Of a stretch of DNA of 53,015 nt, positions 25,690 to 34,322 are shown piece after piece (position 1 is the first letter of the stretch; each line of letters opens with the position of its first letter). The notes below the pieces were generated by a model. The model had not been told where the DNA came from. It was given only the letters and a program-made list of their open reading frames with translations, and searched no databases. The DNA is from Halalkalibacter wakoensis JCM 9140 (GTDB lineage: Bacteria; Bacillota; Bacilli; Bacillales; Bacillaceae_D). The stretch covers positions 1 to 53,015 of the forward strand of contig NZ_BAUT01000022.1 in assembly GCF_000513095.1 (NCBI RefSeq). Reading direction: 5' to 3'. Both the position numbers and the translations under genes were made by a program.

Positions 25690-26652
25690 TTAGTTAATGT
25701 CAAATTTCTCAGCGACACTACGAACGACATCATAGTCACTGTCAGTAGCTGTATCGATTCCAGTCCAGTTGTAAACAGAATCCATAATTTCAAGCATTTC
25801 TTCATCTTCATTGAATGAAAGGAATACTTCAATAATACGATCGATTAAATCTTGAGGAAGGTTTGTTGAAACAGAAATCGTATCATTCGGGATTTCATCC
25901 GTGTAACCAAGAACACGTAGCTCTTCCATTACTTCTGGATAGTCTCCAACGATGGAATCACGAGCGTCTTCAAACGTTGTAGCAACGTCAGCATCGCCTT
26001 CTAAAACTTGAATTAATGAGTTATCATGACCACCAGTTTGGATAATGTTAGAGAAGAAACTTTCAACCTCTTCAACACCATAATCATCCATTAACTGAGC
26101 TGCTGGGAACAGATATCCACTTGTAGAAGTTAAATCTGCTAATGCCCAGATTGTTCCTTCTAGATCTTCAAGAGATTCAATATCAGAATCAGCACGAACT
26201 GTGTATTGTGCTCTGTAAGTTGAACTACCGTGACGAACTGATTTTAAAACCGCATCAATATGATCGTAACGCTCTGTTGCAAGAACATAGCCGAAAGGAG
26301 GTAGGAAACCAATGTGCACTTGGTCATTCCCCATAGCTTCAACAGTAGCCGTGTAGTTTGTCATAACCTCACCGCGTACTGGAATTCCTAACTCTTCAGA
26401 AAGACGTTCAGCAAGTGGTTCTACTGTCGCAGCAATATTTGCTGAATCTTGTGATGGTACAAATCCCATAACGATCTCAGATGGATAATCAGCAGTTGCA
26501 TCATCTTCTACTTCTTCTGTAGCATCCGTTTCTTCTACCGGATCTGCAGCTGGTGCCTCTTCTGCTGGCTCGTCTGCTGCTCCACATGCTGCAAGTGCCA
26601 TAGCTAGCACAAGCACAAACATGAAAGATAATAATTTCTTCAAACTTGTCAA
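25690..26652 (-). CDS. phnD: Phosphonate/phosphite-type substrate-binding lipoprotein PhnD
   Basis: 320 residues. Signal peptide with lipobox LAAC near residue 22-23, an acidic Pro/Ala/Glu-rich linker to about residue 55, then the PhnD fold: EIVMGFVPSQDSANIAATVEPL, trimmed to the key VPSQD..N block, and the ligand-binding STSGYLFPAAQLMD segment. It delivers phosphonate, phosphite or a similar oxyanion to PhnCE. It is the first gene of the operon, divergent from the HAD gene. The acidic linker resembles that of PstS here. The SBP type does not decide the substrate. Confidence 0.92.
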   Translation of the reverse strand: MTSLKKLLSFMFVLVLAMALAACGAADEPAEEAPAADPVEETDATEEVEDDATADYPSEIVMGFVPSQDSANIAATVEPLAERLSEELGIPVRGEVMTNYTATVEAMGNDQVHIGFLPPFGYVLATERYDHIDAVLKSVRHGSSTYRAQYTVRADSDIESLEDLEGTIWALADLTSTSGYLFPAAQLMDDYGVEEVESFFSNIIQTGGHDNSLIQVLEGDADVATTFEDARDSIVGDYPEVMEELRVLGYTDEIPNDTISVSTNLPQDLIDRIIEVFLSFNEDEEMLEIMDSVYNWTGIDTATDSDYDVVRSVAEKFDIN

Positions 26653-26875
26653 CCCCTCTTTTTTAGTATGTATTGTTTTTCATACAAGTGTGATTATGCA
26701 TGAATATCAAAGATATATCTATCACATTCATGGATTCTTCACACAACATTAAAAATACACTAATGTTGTTTACAATTACAACACATTTGTTACATTTTCC
26801 GACTAATTTTAGTTTTTTCTTTCAAATTTCGATTATGCTAAAATAGAATGTATGGACAAAGAAAGGGAGTATGAA
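26653..26875. promoter_or_regulatory. Divergent control region of phnD and the HAD gene
   Basis: TTTACA (26769-26774), TTACA and GTTACA words cluster at 26769-26794, but they are not at the 11-bp spacing of a clear Pho box. A -10-like TATGCTAAAAT lies at 26834-26844 for the plus-strand gene. Control of phn by phosphate is therefore possible but not shown. Confidence 0.3.
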
Positions 26876-27691
26876 ATGCTATCGAACTATAAGCTTGTCA
26901 TATTTGATTTGGACGGAACTTTATATGAGGGGACCGACCATTTTGACTATTATGCAGAAAAATTAAAAGAGAACGTAAAAACAGAATATAAAGCAGCCTT
27001 TACGAATGAATACGTAGAAATGAAAAATGGCAATCACATTGTTTCAATCGGAAAAGCATATGATGTGAAGCGTGACTTAGTCTTAACCATTGACCCTATG
27101 ACATTAATGGTAACCACGGCTCACAAGTGGGATGGAACTGAAGTAAGTCCAGAAGAAACAACAAAATGGTATCCTGCTACTCTTGAATTTAATTTTAAAG
27201 ATATGATAGCAATTGGAGACGGATGGTGGCTCCCGTTTGTTACAGCCAAGCATTTTGGGGTAGAAGATTGTTATCCAAGCTATTTAGCAACAAAAGAGTA
27301 TATGGTTACAGACCAATTCACACTAGATCAACTACCTGGTTTAAAAGAAGGTCTTAAGGAATTGAAAGAACAAACACAAATGGTACTTGTGACAAATAGT
27401 GACAGCGAAGACGTCGGAAGACTTCTGCAAGAGTTAGATTTACAAGGGGTGTTTGAACATATTGTGACTTCTGCTCAAAAGCCTTCAAGAACGACAATGA
27501 TTTTTGAAGAGTTGTTAAAACAATACAACATAAAAGCAGAGGATGCTGTTTCGGTTGGTGATAATTTCATTAATGAAATTGCACCCGCTTTGTTACTTGG
27601 AATGAAAGGATATTACATAAATCCACACGATTTTAAAATGAACCATGGATTGTTAACGGTTATCCCATCTGTCACAAAATGCTTTTCCTAA
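26876..27691 (+). CDS. HAD superfamily hydrolase
   Basis: About 271 residues. HAD motif I is VIFDLDGTLYEG (about residues 9-20), motif II is MVLVTNSDSED (about 170), and motif IV is AVSVGDNFINEIAPAL (about 230), with an unusually long cap insert (about 25-150) containing WYPATLEFNFKD. The catalytic Asp pair DxD is present. The substrate is unknown, and the motifs do not match the phosphonatase PhnX. The ATG at 26876 is preferred because AAAGGGAG lies 6 nt upstream; the ATG at 26852 lies only a few nt beyond the predicted -10. It is divergent from phnD, so a metabolic link is only a possibility. Confidence 0.8.
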   Translation: MLSNYKLVIFDLDGTLYEGTDHFDYYAEKLKENVKTEYKAAFTNEYVEMKNGNHIVSIGKAYDVKRDLVLTIDPMTLMVTTAHKWDGTEVSPEETTKWYPATLEFNFKDMIAIGDGWWLPFVTAKHFGVEDCYPSYLATKEYMVTDQFTLDQLPGLKEGLKELKEQTQMVLVTNSDSEDVGRLLQELDLQGVFEHIVTSAQKPSRTTMIFEELLKQYNIKAEDAVSVGDNFINEIAPALLLGMKGYYINPHDFKMNHGLLTVIPSVTKCFS

Positions 27692-27748
27692 ACACAATTG
27701 AATGAAAAAGGTAAGCTTGCTGAAGTTTTGAAAAAGGGAAGTGAGCAC

Positions 27749-29399
27749 TTGACTAATCAATCAGAGAATTTAAAAAAGCTCAATAGAATGGAACAAGAAA
27801 TGAACTTTCTCTTAAAAAACAGTGAGAATGCCATTTTCACATTGGACAATCAAGGAAAGTTTTTAAAAGTAAGTCAGTCATTTGAGAGGCTTATTGGTTA
27901 TTTACCTAACTATTTGATAGACGTTGTACGAGATATTGATGTACCTGAAGTGAAATCGTATGTAAAAAAGGTCGGTGCAGGACATGCATCGACTTTGAAA
28001 ATTCACCTTTTTTTAGAATCCGGAAGCATACCTGTTACCATCCAAATTGAACCTATTTACGAAAACGAAAAGGTCATTGGGGGAATAGGTATAATTCATA
28101 AGACTTTTTTAAAGCAAAAAGGGAAAGACGAGCTAACCGAATTACCGAACCGGAGATCTTTACTTGATTTATTATCGATTCATATTCAAGAGGCGAGAGC
28201 AGCTGATGAAAAGCTTGCGATCATGTTTATTGATTTAGATCGCTTCAAGCACGTCAACGATACTCTTGGGCATGAGTGGGGAGACAGCTCACTCAAAATC
28301 ATTGCAAATAGACTAAAATCAATAGTTGAACAAGGGAATATAGTGACTCGTGTTGGTGGTGACGAATTTATCGTCATTAAACCACAACTACAATCAGCAA
28401 ATGAAGTGGTAGACCTTGCTATATGTTTACTTAAAGAAATAAGGCGTCCTGTTATGATTGATCAATATGAGTTTACGTTGACAGGAAGCATCGGGATTGC
28501 TATCTATCCAGAAAAATGCAAAAAATGTCGAGGCATTAATTAAGGCTGCAGATGTAGCTCTTTATCAAGCAAAATTAATCGGTAGTGATACATATAATCT
28601 ATACAAGCATGAGATGCGTTTAGATATACATGAGAAATTCCATATTGAAAATGACCTACGGAGAGCGCTTGAGAAAAATGAATTTTCACTGTTGTTTCAA
28701 CCACAATATCATATAGCCACTAATCAATATTGCGGAGAAGAAGTCCTCGTTAGGTGGGACCACCCACTGGAAGGATTAATCAGTCCTGATCGATTTATTA
28801 CGATTGCTGAAGAAACGGGCTTAATTACGTCAATTGGAAAGTGGGTATTGCAACAAGCATGTCTTCAAAAAAAAATCTGGATCGAAAAAGGGTTACCAGA
28901 AGTGCCGATCTCTGTAAATTTATCATTGCGTCAGTTTTTGCAGCAAAGCATTGTCGAAATGGTTGCTGAAGTGTTAGAGGAATCAGAGCTGCCACCACAT
29001 TTACTTAAAATTGAGGTTACAGAGAGTGTCATGATCGACCTAGATCGAACTTCTACTGTTGTCAAACAACTACTTGCCTTAGGTGTGAAGATTAGTCTTG
29101 ATGATTTCGGAACGGGTTATAGTTCCCTACAATATATAAATCAGTTACCAGTTCATGAGTTGAAAATTGATCAAACTTTTGTCGCAGGTATTGGGAAAGG
29201 AAAGCAAGCTGAGGAAATTATCTCAATGATTATTCAGTTAGCCCATAGCCTTTCAATATCTGTTGTGGCAGAGGGAGTGGAAACGAAGGAACAACTGCTT
29301 TATTTAACTCAAAACAATTGTCATAAAATACAAGGCTATTATTATTCAAAGCCTTTAACAGGAAACGATTTTGAATTATTTATGAACGGACTGCAGTGA
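27749..29399 (+). pseudogene. PAS-GGDEF-EAL c-di-GMP enzyme, frameshifted
   Basis: Two frames form one protein of about 550 residues. The first holds a PAS-like domain (FTLDNQGKFLKVSQSFERL) and the GGDEF domain with an intact RVGGDEF, and breaks near 28516. The second continues from about 28510 with NVEALIKAADVALYQAK and the EAL domain. The EAL residues look complete: EEVLVRW, EVTES, DDFGTGYSSL, KIDQTF, AEGVET and QGYYYSKP. The break is in a run of five A at 28512-28516; six A would restore ...YPEKNAKNVEAL. It lies just upstream of cheA. The TTG at 27749 has AAAGGGAAG about 7 nt upstream, and an earlier TTG at 27698 is possible. Error, mutation or slippage cannot be separated here. Confidence 0.85.
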
Positions 29400-29472
29400 G
29401 ACAAAAAAACTATTTCATATTTCCTATATATAAATCTTAATTTATACTAGAAGTATGATATTATGAAAAAAA

Positions 29473-29486
29473 GTCGTAAATACGAC
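29473..29486. repeat. Perfect short palindrome upstream of cheA
   Basis: GTCGTA-AA-TACGAC, a perfect 14-bp inverted repeat about 28 nt before the cheA start, between the GGDEF-EAL remnant and cheA. It may be an operator or an mRNA hairpin in the leader. Confidence 0.35.
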
Positions 29487-29513
29487 AAATGAGGATACGT
29501 AGAGGTGAATGGC

Positions 29514-31556
29514 TTGATCAATTCAGAGTATTTAGACGTTTTTCTTGATGAAAGTCAAGAACATCTTCAAGCAATTAATGACAATCTTCTAAGACTAGAA
29601 CAAGCTCCAGATGATTTGTCTATTGTCGGAGAAGTTTTTAGGTCTGCTCATACACTTAAAGGGATGGCTGCAACAATGGGCTTCGAAGATTTAGCTCATC
29701 TAACTCATAACATGGAAAATGTATTAGACTTAATTCGTAACCAGAAGTTAGAAGCTGCTTCTACGGTTTTAGACGTTGTTTTCATGGCAGTTGATGACCT
29801 TGAGGCAATGGTAACAGACATTGCAAGTGGAGGAGACGGCAAAAGAGATGTTACTGGTGTCGTGGCTCAACTGGAGAGGATTGAAAAGGGAGAAAGCCTC
29901 GAACCTGAAATTCAATCGAATCAGCAAGCTCCGGCTAAAGCAAGTAGCCTACATGAATCGTATGATGAGTTTGAAGCAACGGTTCTTGAGCAATCAATGG
30001 AACAAGGCTATTCAACCTTTCAAATAAAAGTGACTCTTGATGAAAATGCTATGCTAAAAGCTGCTCGAGTTTTTATGGTATTTGATGTGCTTGAGCAAGT
30101 AGGAGAAGTGATTAAATCGACTCCTTCTGCAGAAGATTTAGAGTCCGAGAATTTTGATGAACATTTTCTCGTCACGCTTATTTCGAAAATACAAGCAGAT
30201 GAAATCAAGCAACGTATTTTAAAAGTTTCAGAGATTACGGATGTTGTGGTAGAGTCGTTTGATATTAAAACCATTGCAGTGAAAGAAGAGGAAACTCCTC
30301 AAACAAAAGAAGAAGAAAAAGAAAAATCACCTTCCCCAAAAAAGGAAGGAACAACTCAGAATCAAGAAAAAGAAGCGCCTGCAAAAGCTAAATCTGGTCA
30401 AAGTGAGATGAACAAAACCATTCGAGTCAATATTGAGCGTTTGGATGTATTGATGAATTTGTTTGAGGAGCTTGTAATCGACCGTGGTAGACTTGAGCAA
30501 ATAGCGAGTGAGCTTCGAAACAACGAATTAAATGAAACCGTTGAAAGAATGTCGAGAATTTCTGGGGACTTACAAGAAATCATCCTAAATATGCGGATGA
30601 TGCCAGTGGAACAAGTGTTCAATCGCTTCCCTCGAATGGTTCGTAACTTATCAAAAGACTTACATAAAAAAGTGAAGCTTGAGATTATTGGAGCTGAAAC
30701 AGAGTTAGACCGAACGATTATCGATGAGATAGGAGATCCTCTTGTTCATCTATTACGAAATTCGATTGATCATGGAATCGAAACGCCAGAACGACGTCTA
30801 GCTGCTGGAAAGCCTGAAGAAGGTACGGTTATTCTAAAAGCGTTCCATAGTGGAAACAATGTCTTTATTGAAATTGAGGATGATGGTGCTGGAATTGATC
30901 GGGACAAGATCTTGAAAAAGGCACTTGATAACGGTGTAGTTACTGAAGAAGACGCAGAAAAGTTAACCGATCAACAAGTATATGGATTGCTTTTTGCTTC
31001 TGGTTTTTCAACGGCTGAAAAGATAACGGATGTCTCAGGGCGTGGGGTTGGTCTAGATGTTGTTCGAAATACATTTGAATCATTAGGTGGCGTTGTAACC
31101 GTTAATTCTGAGCTTGGGAAAGGTTCTGTATTCTCTATTCAATTGCCATTAACACTGTCAATCATTGATGTTATGCTTGTTGAAGTAAAAGAGGAAAAAT
31201 ACGCAATTCCCCTTTCATCCATTGTTGAAACAGCAATTGTGAATAAAAGTGAAGTCTATAGTGTTCACAATCAAAAGGTAATTGATTTTAGAGGAAAAGT
31301 GGTTCCTTTAATTTTCTTGAAAGACATTTTCGAAGTCCCAGGTGAACATAGCGATGAAGAATTTTACTCGCTTGTCATTGTTCATAAAGGTGACAAAGTA
31401 GCAGGGCTCGTCGTTGACTCCTTAATTGGTCAACATGATATTGTCCTAAAATCGCTTGGAAATTACTTGAAAGATGTATTTGCTATTTCAGGTGCAACGA
31501 TTTTAGGGAATGGTCAAGTTGCTCTCATTGTCGATACAAACGCATTAATAAAGTAA
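29514..31556 (+). CDS. cheA: Chemotaxis histidine kinase CheA
   Basis: 680 residues from TTG 29514. The Hpt domain carries FRSAHTLKGM, with His46 from this start, the same number as in B. subtilis CheA. A CheY-binding P2 region (about 160-260), an acidic/Lys-rich linker, dimerisation helices, HATPase (HLLRNSIDHGIE, DDGAGID, GRGVGLDVV) and a C-terminal CheW-like domain follow. It autophosphorylates under chemoreceptor control and passes the phosphoryl group to CheY. AGAGGTG lies 6 nt before the TTG; an in-frame GTG at 29505 is the alternative. It is the first gene of cheA-cheW-cheY. Confidence 0.95.
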   Translation: MINSEYLDVFLDESQEHLQAINDNLLRLEQAPDDLSIVGEVFRSAHTLKGMAATMGFEDLAHLTHNMENVLDLIRNQKLEAASTVLDVVFMAVDDLEAMVTDIASGGDGKRDVTGVVAQLERIEKGESLEPEIQSNQQAPAKASSLHESYDEFEATVLEQSMEQGYSTFQIKVTLDENAMLKAARVFMVFDVLEQVGEVIKSTPSAEDLESENFDEHFLVTLISKIQADEIKQRILKVSEITDVVVESFDIKTIAVKEEETPQTKEEEKEKSPSPKKEGTTQNQEKEAPAKAKSGQSEMNKTIRVNIERLDVLMNLFEELVIDRGRLEQIASELRNNELNETVERMSRISGDLQEIILNMRMMPVEQVFNRFPRMVRNLSKDLHKKVKLEIIGAETELDRTIIDEIGDPLVHLLRNSIDHGIETPERRLAAGKPEEGTVILKAFHSGNNVFIEIEDDGAGIDRDKILKKALDNGVVTEEDAEKLTDQQVYGLLFASGFSTAEKITDVSGRGVGLDVVRNTFESLGGVVTVNSELGKGSVFSIQLPLTLSIIDVMLVEVKEEKYAIPLSSIVETAIVNKSEVYSVHNQKVIDFRGKVVPLIFLKDIFEVPGEHSDEEFYSLVIVHKGDKVAGLVVDSLIGQHDIVLKSLGNYLKDVFAISGATILGNGQVALIVDTNALIK

Positions 31557-31578
31557 GTTAGAAAGAGGGGTGGCACGT

Positions 31579-32025
31579 TTGTCTAATGATACGGTTGCTA
31601 AAACAGAGATAAAAGTCATTGTGTTTCAACTAAAAGATGAAGAATATGCACTAGAAGTAGATTACATTCAGTCGATTGAGAGAATGCAGCCTGTAACACG
31701 AATTCCTAAAACCGACTCATTTGTAACAGGGGTTATGAACTTACGCGGTGTCATTACACCAATCATCAACTTACGTAAGCGATTTGGTATTGAGGAAAAA
31801 GAATATGATGAAGCAACTCGCATTCTTGTTATATCAAATGATCAACTCGAACTTGGTTTTATTGTTGATGGTGCAAATGATGTCATTGATATACCAGTTG
31901 AAAAAATTGAACGATCACCAGAAGTTATTGGTGGTGTTGAAACCGATTATATTCGAGGAGTCGTGAAGCTTGATAAAAGGTTGTTCACGCTGCTTAACTT
32001 AGAAAAAGTTGTCCAAATGAATTAA
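31579..32025 (+). CDS. cheW: Chemotaxis coupling protein CheW
   Basis: About 148 residues, a single CheW domain of SH3-like strands. Conserved blocks are VFQLKDEEYALEVDYIQSIE, TRIPKTDSFVTGVMNLRGVI (in part) and RGVVKLDKRLFTLLNLEK. It couples chemoreceptors such as that at 11632 to CheA. AGAGGGG lies about 9 nt before the TTG at 31579; the GTG at 31570 overlaps the ribosome binding site and is less likely. It starts just after cheA. Confidence 0.93.
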   Translation: MSNDTVAKTEIKVIVFQLKDEEYALEVDYIQSIERMQPVTRIPKTDSFVTGVMNLRGVITPIINLRKRFGIEEKEYDEATRILVISNDQLELGFIVDGANDVIDIPVEKIERSPEVIGGVETDYIRGVVKLDKRLFTLLNLEKVVQMN

Positions 32026-32067
32026 TAGTATTAACCAATTTATATATGATCTTATGGGGTGATAGGA

Positions 32068-32427
32068 ATGGCATCTGTACTTATTGTTGATGATGCAGCG
32101 TTTATGAGAATGATGATCAAAGACATTCTCTCAAAAAATGGATTTGAAATAGCAGGAGAAGCGGCTAATGGAGCAGAAGCAGTTGAAAAATTTAAAGAGC
32201 TTTCTCCGGATTTAGTAACGATGGATATCACGATGCCAGAAATGGATGGCATTCAAGCTCTAAAAGAGATTAAACAAATCGATGGCGGAGCAAAAGTGAT
32301 CATGTGTTCAGCAATGGGCCAACAATCAATGGTCATTGATGCGATTCAATCAGGAGCAAAGGACTTTATTGTAAAGCCATTCCAAGCTGATCGCGTTCTA
32401 GAAGCCATAAAAAAAGTACTCGGCTAA
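32068..32427 (+). CDS. cheY: Chemotaxis response regulator CheY
   Basis: 119 residues, a receiver domain only. The acidic pair is VDDAAFMRM (Asp8-Asp9), the phosphoacceptor is Asp53 in MDITMPEMDG, the switch residue lies in MCSAMGQQ, and Lys is in IVKPFQ. So all phosphorylation residues are present. It carries the CheA signal to the flagellar switch. The ATG at 32068 is chosen because GGGGTGAT is the ribosome binding site; the GTG at 32059 overlaps it. It is the last gene of the operon, followed by a strong terminator. Confidence 0.95.
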   Translation: MASVLIVDDAAFMRMMIKDILSKNGFEIAGEAANGAEAVEKFKELSPDLVTMDITMPEMDGIQALKEIKQIDGGAKVIMCSAMGQQSMVIDAIQSGAKDFIVKPFQADRVLEAIKKVLG

Positions 32428-32429
32428 AC

Positions 32430-32478
32430 AAAAAAAGCTTATAATCACCCGAATTTAGGTGATTATGAGCTTTTTTAT
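32430..32478 (+). terminator. Intrinsic terminator of cheA-cheW-cheY
   Basis: A long stem, AAAAGCTTATAATCACC (32433-32449) with GGTGATTATGAGCTTTT (32458-32474), with one G-U pair and a T run. Confidence 0.93.
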
Positions 32479-32519
32479 AGGTTATTTTTATAAGTTTTGT
32501 TGATATCTTTCATAAACCT

Positions 32520-32665
32520 GTAGTGGAATGGAGCGGAAGGTACTTGACTCCTGTGGGAAAAGAGGGAAAGGCAAGACACCACAGACGGAACGTCGTGGGG
32601 GCTTGGCTTCCTCCCCGCGGAAAGCAAGTACCTGAAGCGCAATGGAACGGACTAATAGGAAACAA
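32520..32665 (+). repeat. Dispersed repeat family A, diverged copy
   Basis: The same layout as the copy at 23006-23138: ATGGAGCGGAAG, then GACTCCTGTGGGAAA, CCTCCCCGCGGAAAG and AATGGAACGG. Its stem arms are AGGTACTTG and CAAGTACCT instead of AGCCACTCG and CGAGTGGCT. Both arms have changed together, so pairing is kept. There is a longer central segment and no coding content. Confidence 0.75.
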
Positions 32666-32828
32666 CAATATAATTAAAAACATCTAAATAAATGATTGGC
32701 ACGTAACTTTAATGGAATCCCTTGGATATAATAAAAGGATTGATGTATGATAAGACTAGTTTTCAGCGTAAGTTTGAAAGAGAAAATAGAAAGCTTCGGT
32801 CAACTTGTTTTTGAAAGGGAGAATTGAG
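32666..32828 (+). promoter_or_regulatory. Leader region of ktrC
   Basis: A consensus -10 hexamer TATAAT at 32727-32732 has only a weak -35 (TAACTT) 17 nt upstream. I see no c-di-AMP riboswitch or other structured leader here. Confidence 0.3.
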
Positions 32829-33488
32829 ATGGTAAAAAAACAGTTTGCTGTAATCGGCTTAGGTCGTTTTGGCAGCAGCGTGTGTAAAGAGCTTTATAAA
32901 TTAGGGCATCAAGTGTTAGCCATTGATTCAAAAGAAGAAAAAGTAAATGATATGACAAGGCATTCTACTCATAGTGCCATTGCAAATGGGACCGACGAAA
33001 AAGCATTACAATCCCTTGGGATTCGTAATTTTGATTATGTCATTGTAGCCATTGGAGATGATATTCAATCAAGTATTTTGTGTACACTTTTGTTAAAGGA
33101 GTTTGGTGTAGCCAACGTTTGGGTCAAGGCTCAGAACTACTATCACGAAAGGGTACTTGAAAAGATAGGGGCTGATCGGATTGTTCACCCAGAGCAAGAT
33201 ATGGGAATTCGAATTGCCCAACATTTAACTTCAGAGAAAATTGTTGATTACATTGAACTGTCAGCAGACTATAGCATCGTTGAGTTAATTGCAACAGATA
33301 AAGTCGCCAATAAATCACTGATTGATTTAGATGTTCGAGCGAAATATGGGTGTACGATTCTTGGTATTAAACGAGGAGAAGACATTAATATTGCACCGAT
33401 GCCGACAGATCATATTGAAAAGAAAGATATCCTTATTGTCTTTGGCCATAAAAATGATTTAAAACGCTTTGAAGACGAAGGAATGTAA
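32829..33488 (+). CDS. ktrC: Potassium uptake regulatory subunit KtrC (TrkA/KtrA family)
   Basis: 219 residues. The RCK-N domain has the NAD/ATP-binding VIGLGRFGSSVCKEL, acidic VLAIDSKEE, NGTDEKALQSLGIRNFDYVI (trimmed) and HPEQDMGIRIAQ. The C-terminal RCK-C domain has LDVRAKYGCTILGIKR, the c-di-AMP-binding type of domain in this family. It gates a KtrB/KtrD membrane subunit, which is not in the window. The length and wording match B. subtilis KtrC more closely than KtrA, from memory. The ATG at 32829 follows AAAGGGAG; an in-frame TTG at 32805 lacks a ribosome binding site. Confidence 0.9.
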   Translation: MVKKQFAVIGLGRFGSSVCKELYKLGHQVLAIDSKEEKVNDMTRHSTHSAIANGTDEKALQSLGIRNFDYVIVAIGDDIQSSILCTLLLKEFGVANVWVKAQNYYHERVLEKIGADRIVHPEQDMGIRIAQHLTSEKIVDYIELSADYSIVELIATDKVANKSLIDLDVRAKYGCTILGIKRGEDINIAPMPTDHIEKKDILIVFGHKNDLKRFEDEGM

Positions 33489-33526
33489 AAAAAAGGGTGT
33501 TGGATTCTTCCAATACCCTTTTTTTA
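33488..33526 (+). terminator. Intrinsic terminator of ktrC
   Basis: AAAAAGGGTGTTGGA (33490-33504) pairs with TTCCAATACCCTTTTT, with one G-U pair, and a T run. Confidence 0.9.
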
Positions 33527-33629
33527 TTTAAGACATTCAATATTCAATAAACCATGTTTGTCGCCATGAATATAATGGTAAACTTCTTATAAGGATCTAT
33601 CTTACCTTAATGAAAAGAGGAGGGGTTAA

Positions 33630-34322
33630 ATGCAAACAATAAAAGATACGATTAAAGAAGTGGTTTTTGCCATTATTCCACTATCACTTGTCGTCATTTT
33701 ATTACAATTCACCATTATTGGAATGCCGACAGACGTGTTTATTCAATTTCTTATTGGAGTTGTAATGGTTTCTGTTGGTCTTATCTTATTTTTATTAGGA
33801 GTCCATATTGGTTTGTTGCCAGTCGGAGAAATGATTGGAGCAGCTTTACCAAAAATGGGGAAAGCTTGGTTAGTCGTCTTTTTTGGGTTTCTATTAGGAT
33901 TTGTGGCAACCGTTGCAGAACCAGATGTCCGAGTCTTAGCCATGCAGGTGGATCTTGTCTCAGACGGAGTTATTTCTAGTAATCTATTAATTTATACTGT
34001 TGCATTAGGTGTAGCTATTTTTGTTGGATTAGCAATGCTTAGGATTTTGCTGAAAATTCCCATCACCTATTTGTTAATAGGGGGATACGGCTTAGTCTTT
34101 TTACTAGCTGCGTTTACACCTGCTCATTTTGTACCAATATCATTTGATGCAGGTGGGGTAACAACTGGACCGATGACTGTTCCGTTCATTCTTGCCCTAG
34201 GTGTCGGAGTCGCTTCTGTATTAAGAGGGAAATCAGCTTCTACTGATGGCTTTGGTTTAGTAGCGTTAGCATCTATAGGTCCTATTTTAGCTGTGTTAGT
34301 GCTAGGGGTGGTGTACGGATGA
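33630..34322 (+). CDS. DUF1538 membrane protein (first of pair)
   Basis: 230 residues with about six hydrophobic segments. It has the DUF1538 family pattern: LFLLGVHIGLLPVGEMIGA (about 50-68), GFLLGFVATVAEPDVRVL (about 88-105) and SFDAGGVTTGPMTVPFILALG (trimmed, near 175-190). The function is unknown; a transport role is likely from the topology. The stop overlaps the next DUF1538 start (ATGA), and two PII-like genes follow, so these four genes form a unit. The AGGAGGGGTTAA ribosome binding site is strong. Many organisms encode the two halves as one fused protein, from memory. Confidence 0.88.
   Translation: MQTIKDTIKEVVFAIIPLSLVVILLQFTIIGMPTDVFIQFLIGVVMVSVGLILFLLGVHIGLLPVGEMIGAALPKMGKAWLVVFFGFLLGFVATVAEPDVRVLAMQVDLVSDGVISSNLLIYTVALGVAIFVGLAMLRILLKIPITYLLIGGYGLVFLLAAFTPAHFVPISFDAGGVTTGPMTVPFILALGVGVASVLRGKSASTDGFGLVALASIGPILAVLVLGVVYG

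Noticed and set aside
26769-26794. Possible Pho box between phnD and the HAD gene
   Set aside because: TTACA words are present, but their spacings (6 and 14 bp) do not fit the 11-bp register seen at 3384 and 8016.
26876-27691. Phosphonoacetaldehyde hydrolase (PhnX) for the HAD gene next to phn
   Set aside because: Motif I reads DLDGT with a different cap, unlike PhnX (DWAGT), and the gene is divergent from phnD with its own promoter.
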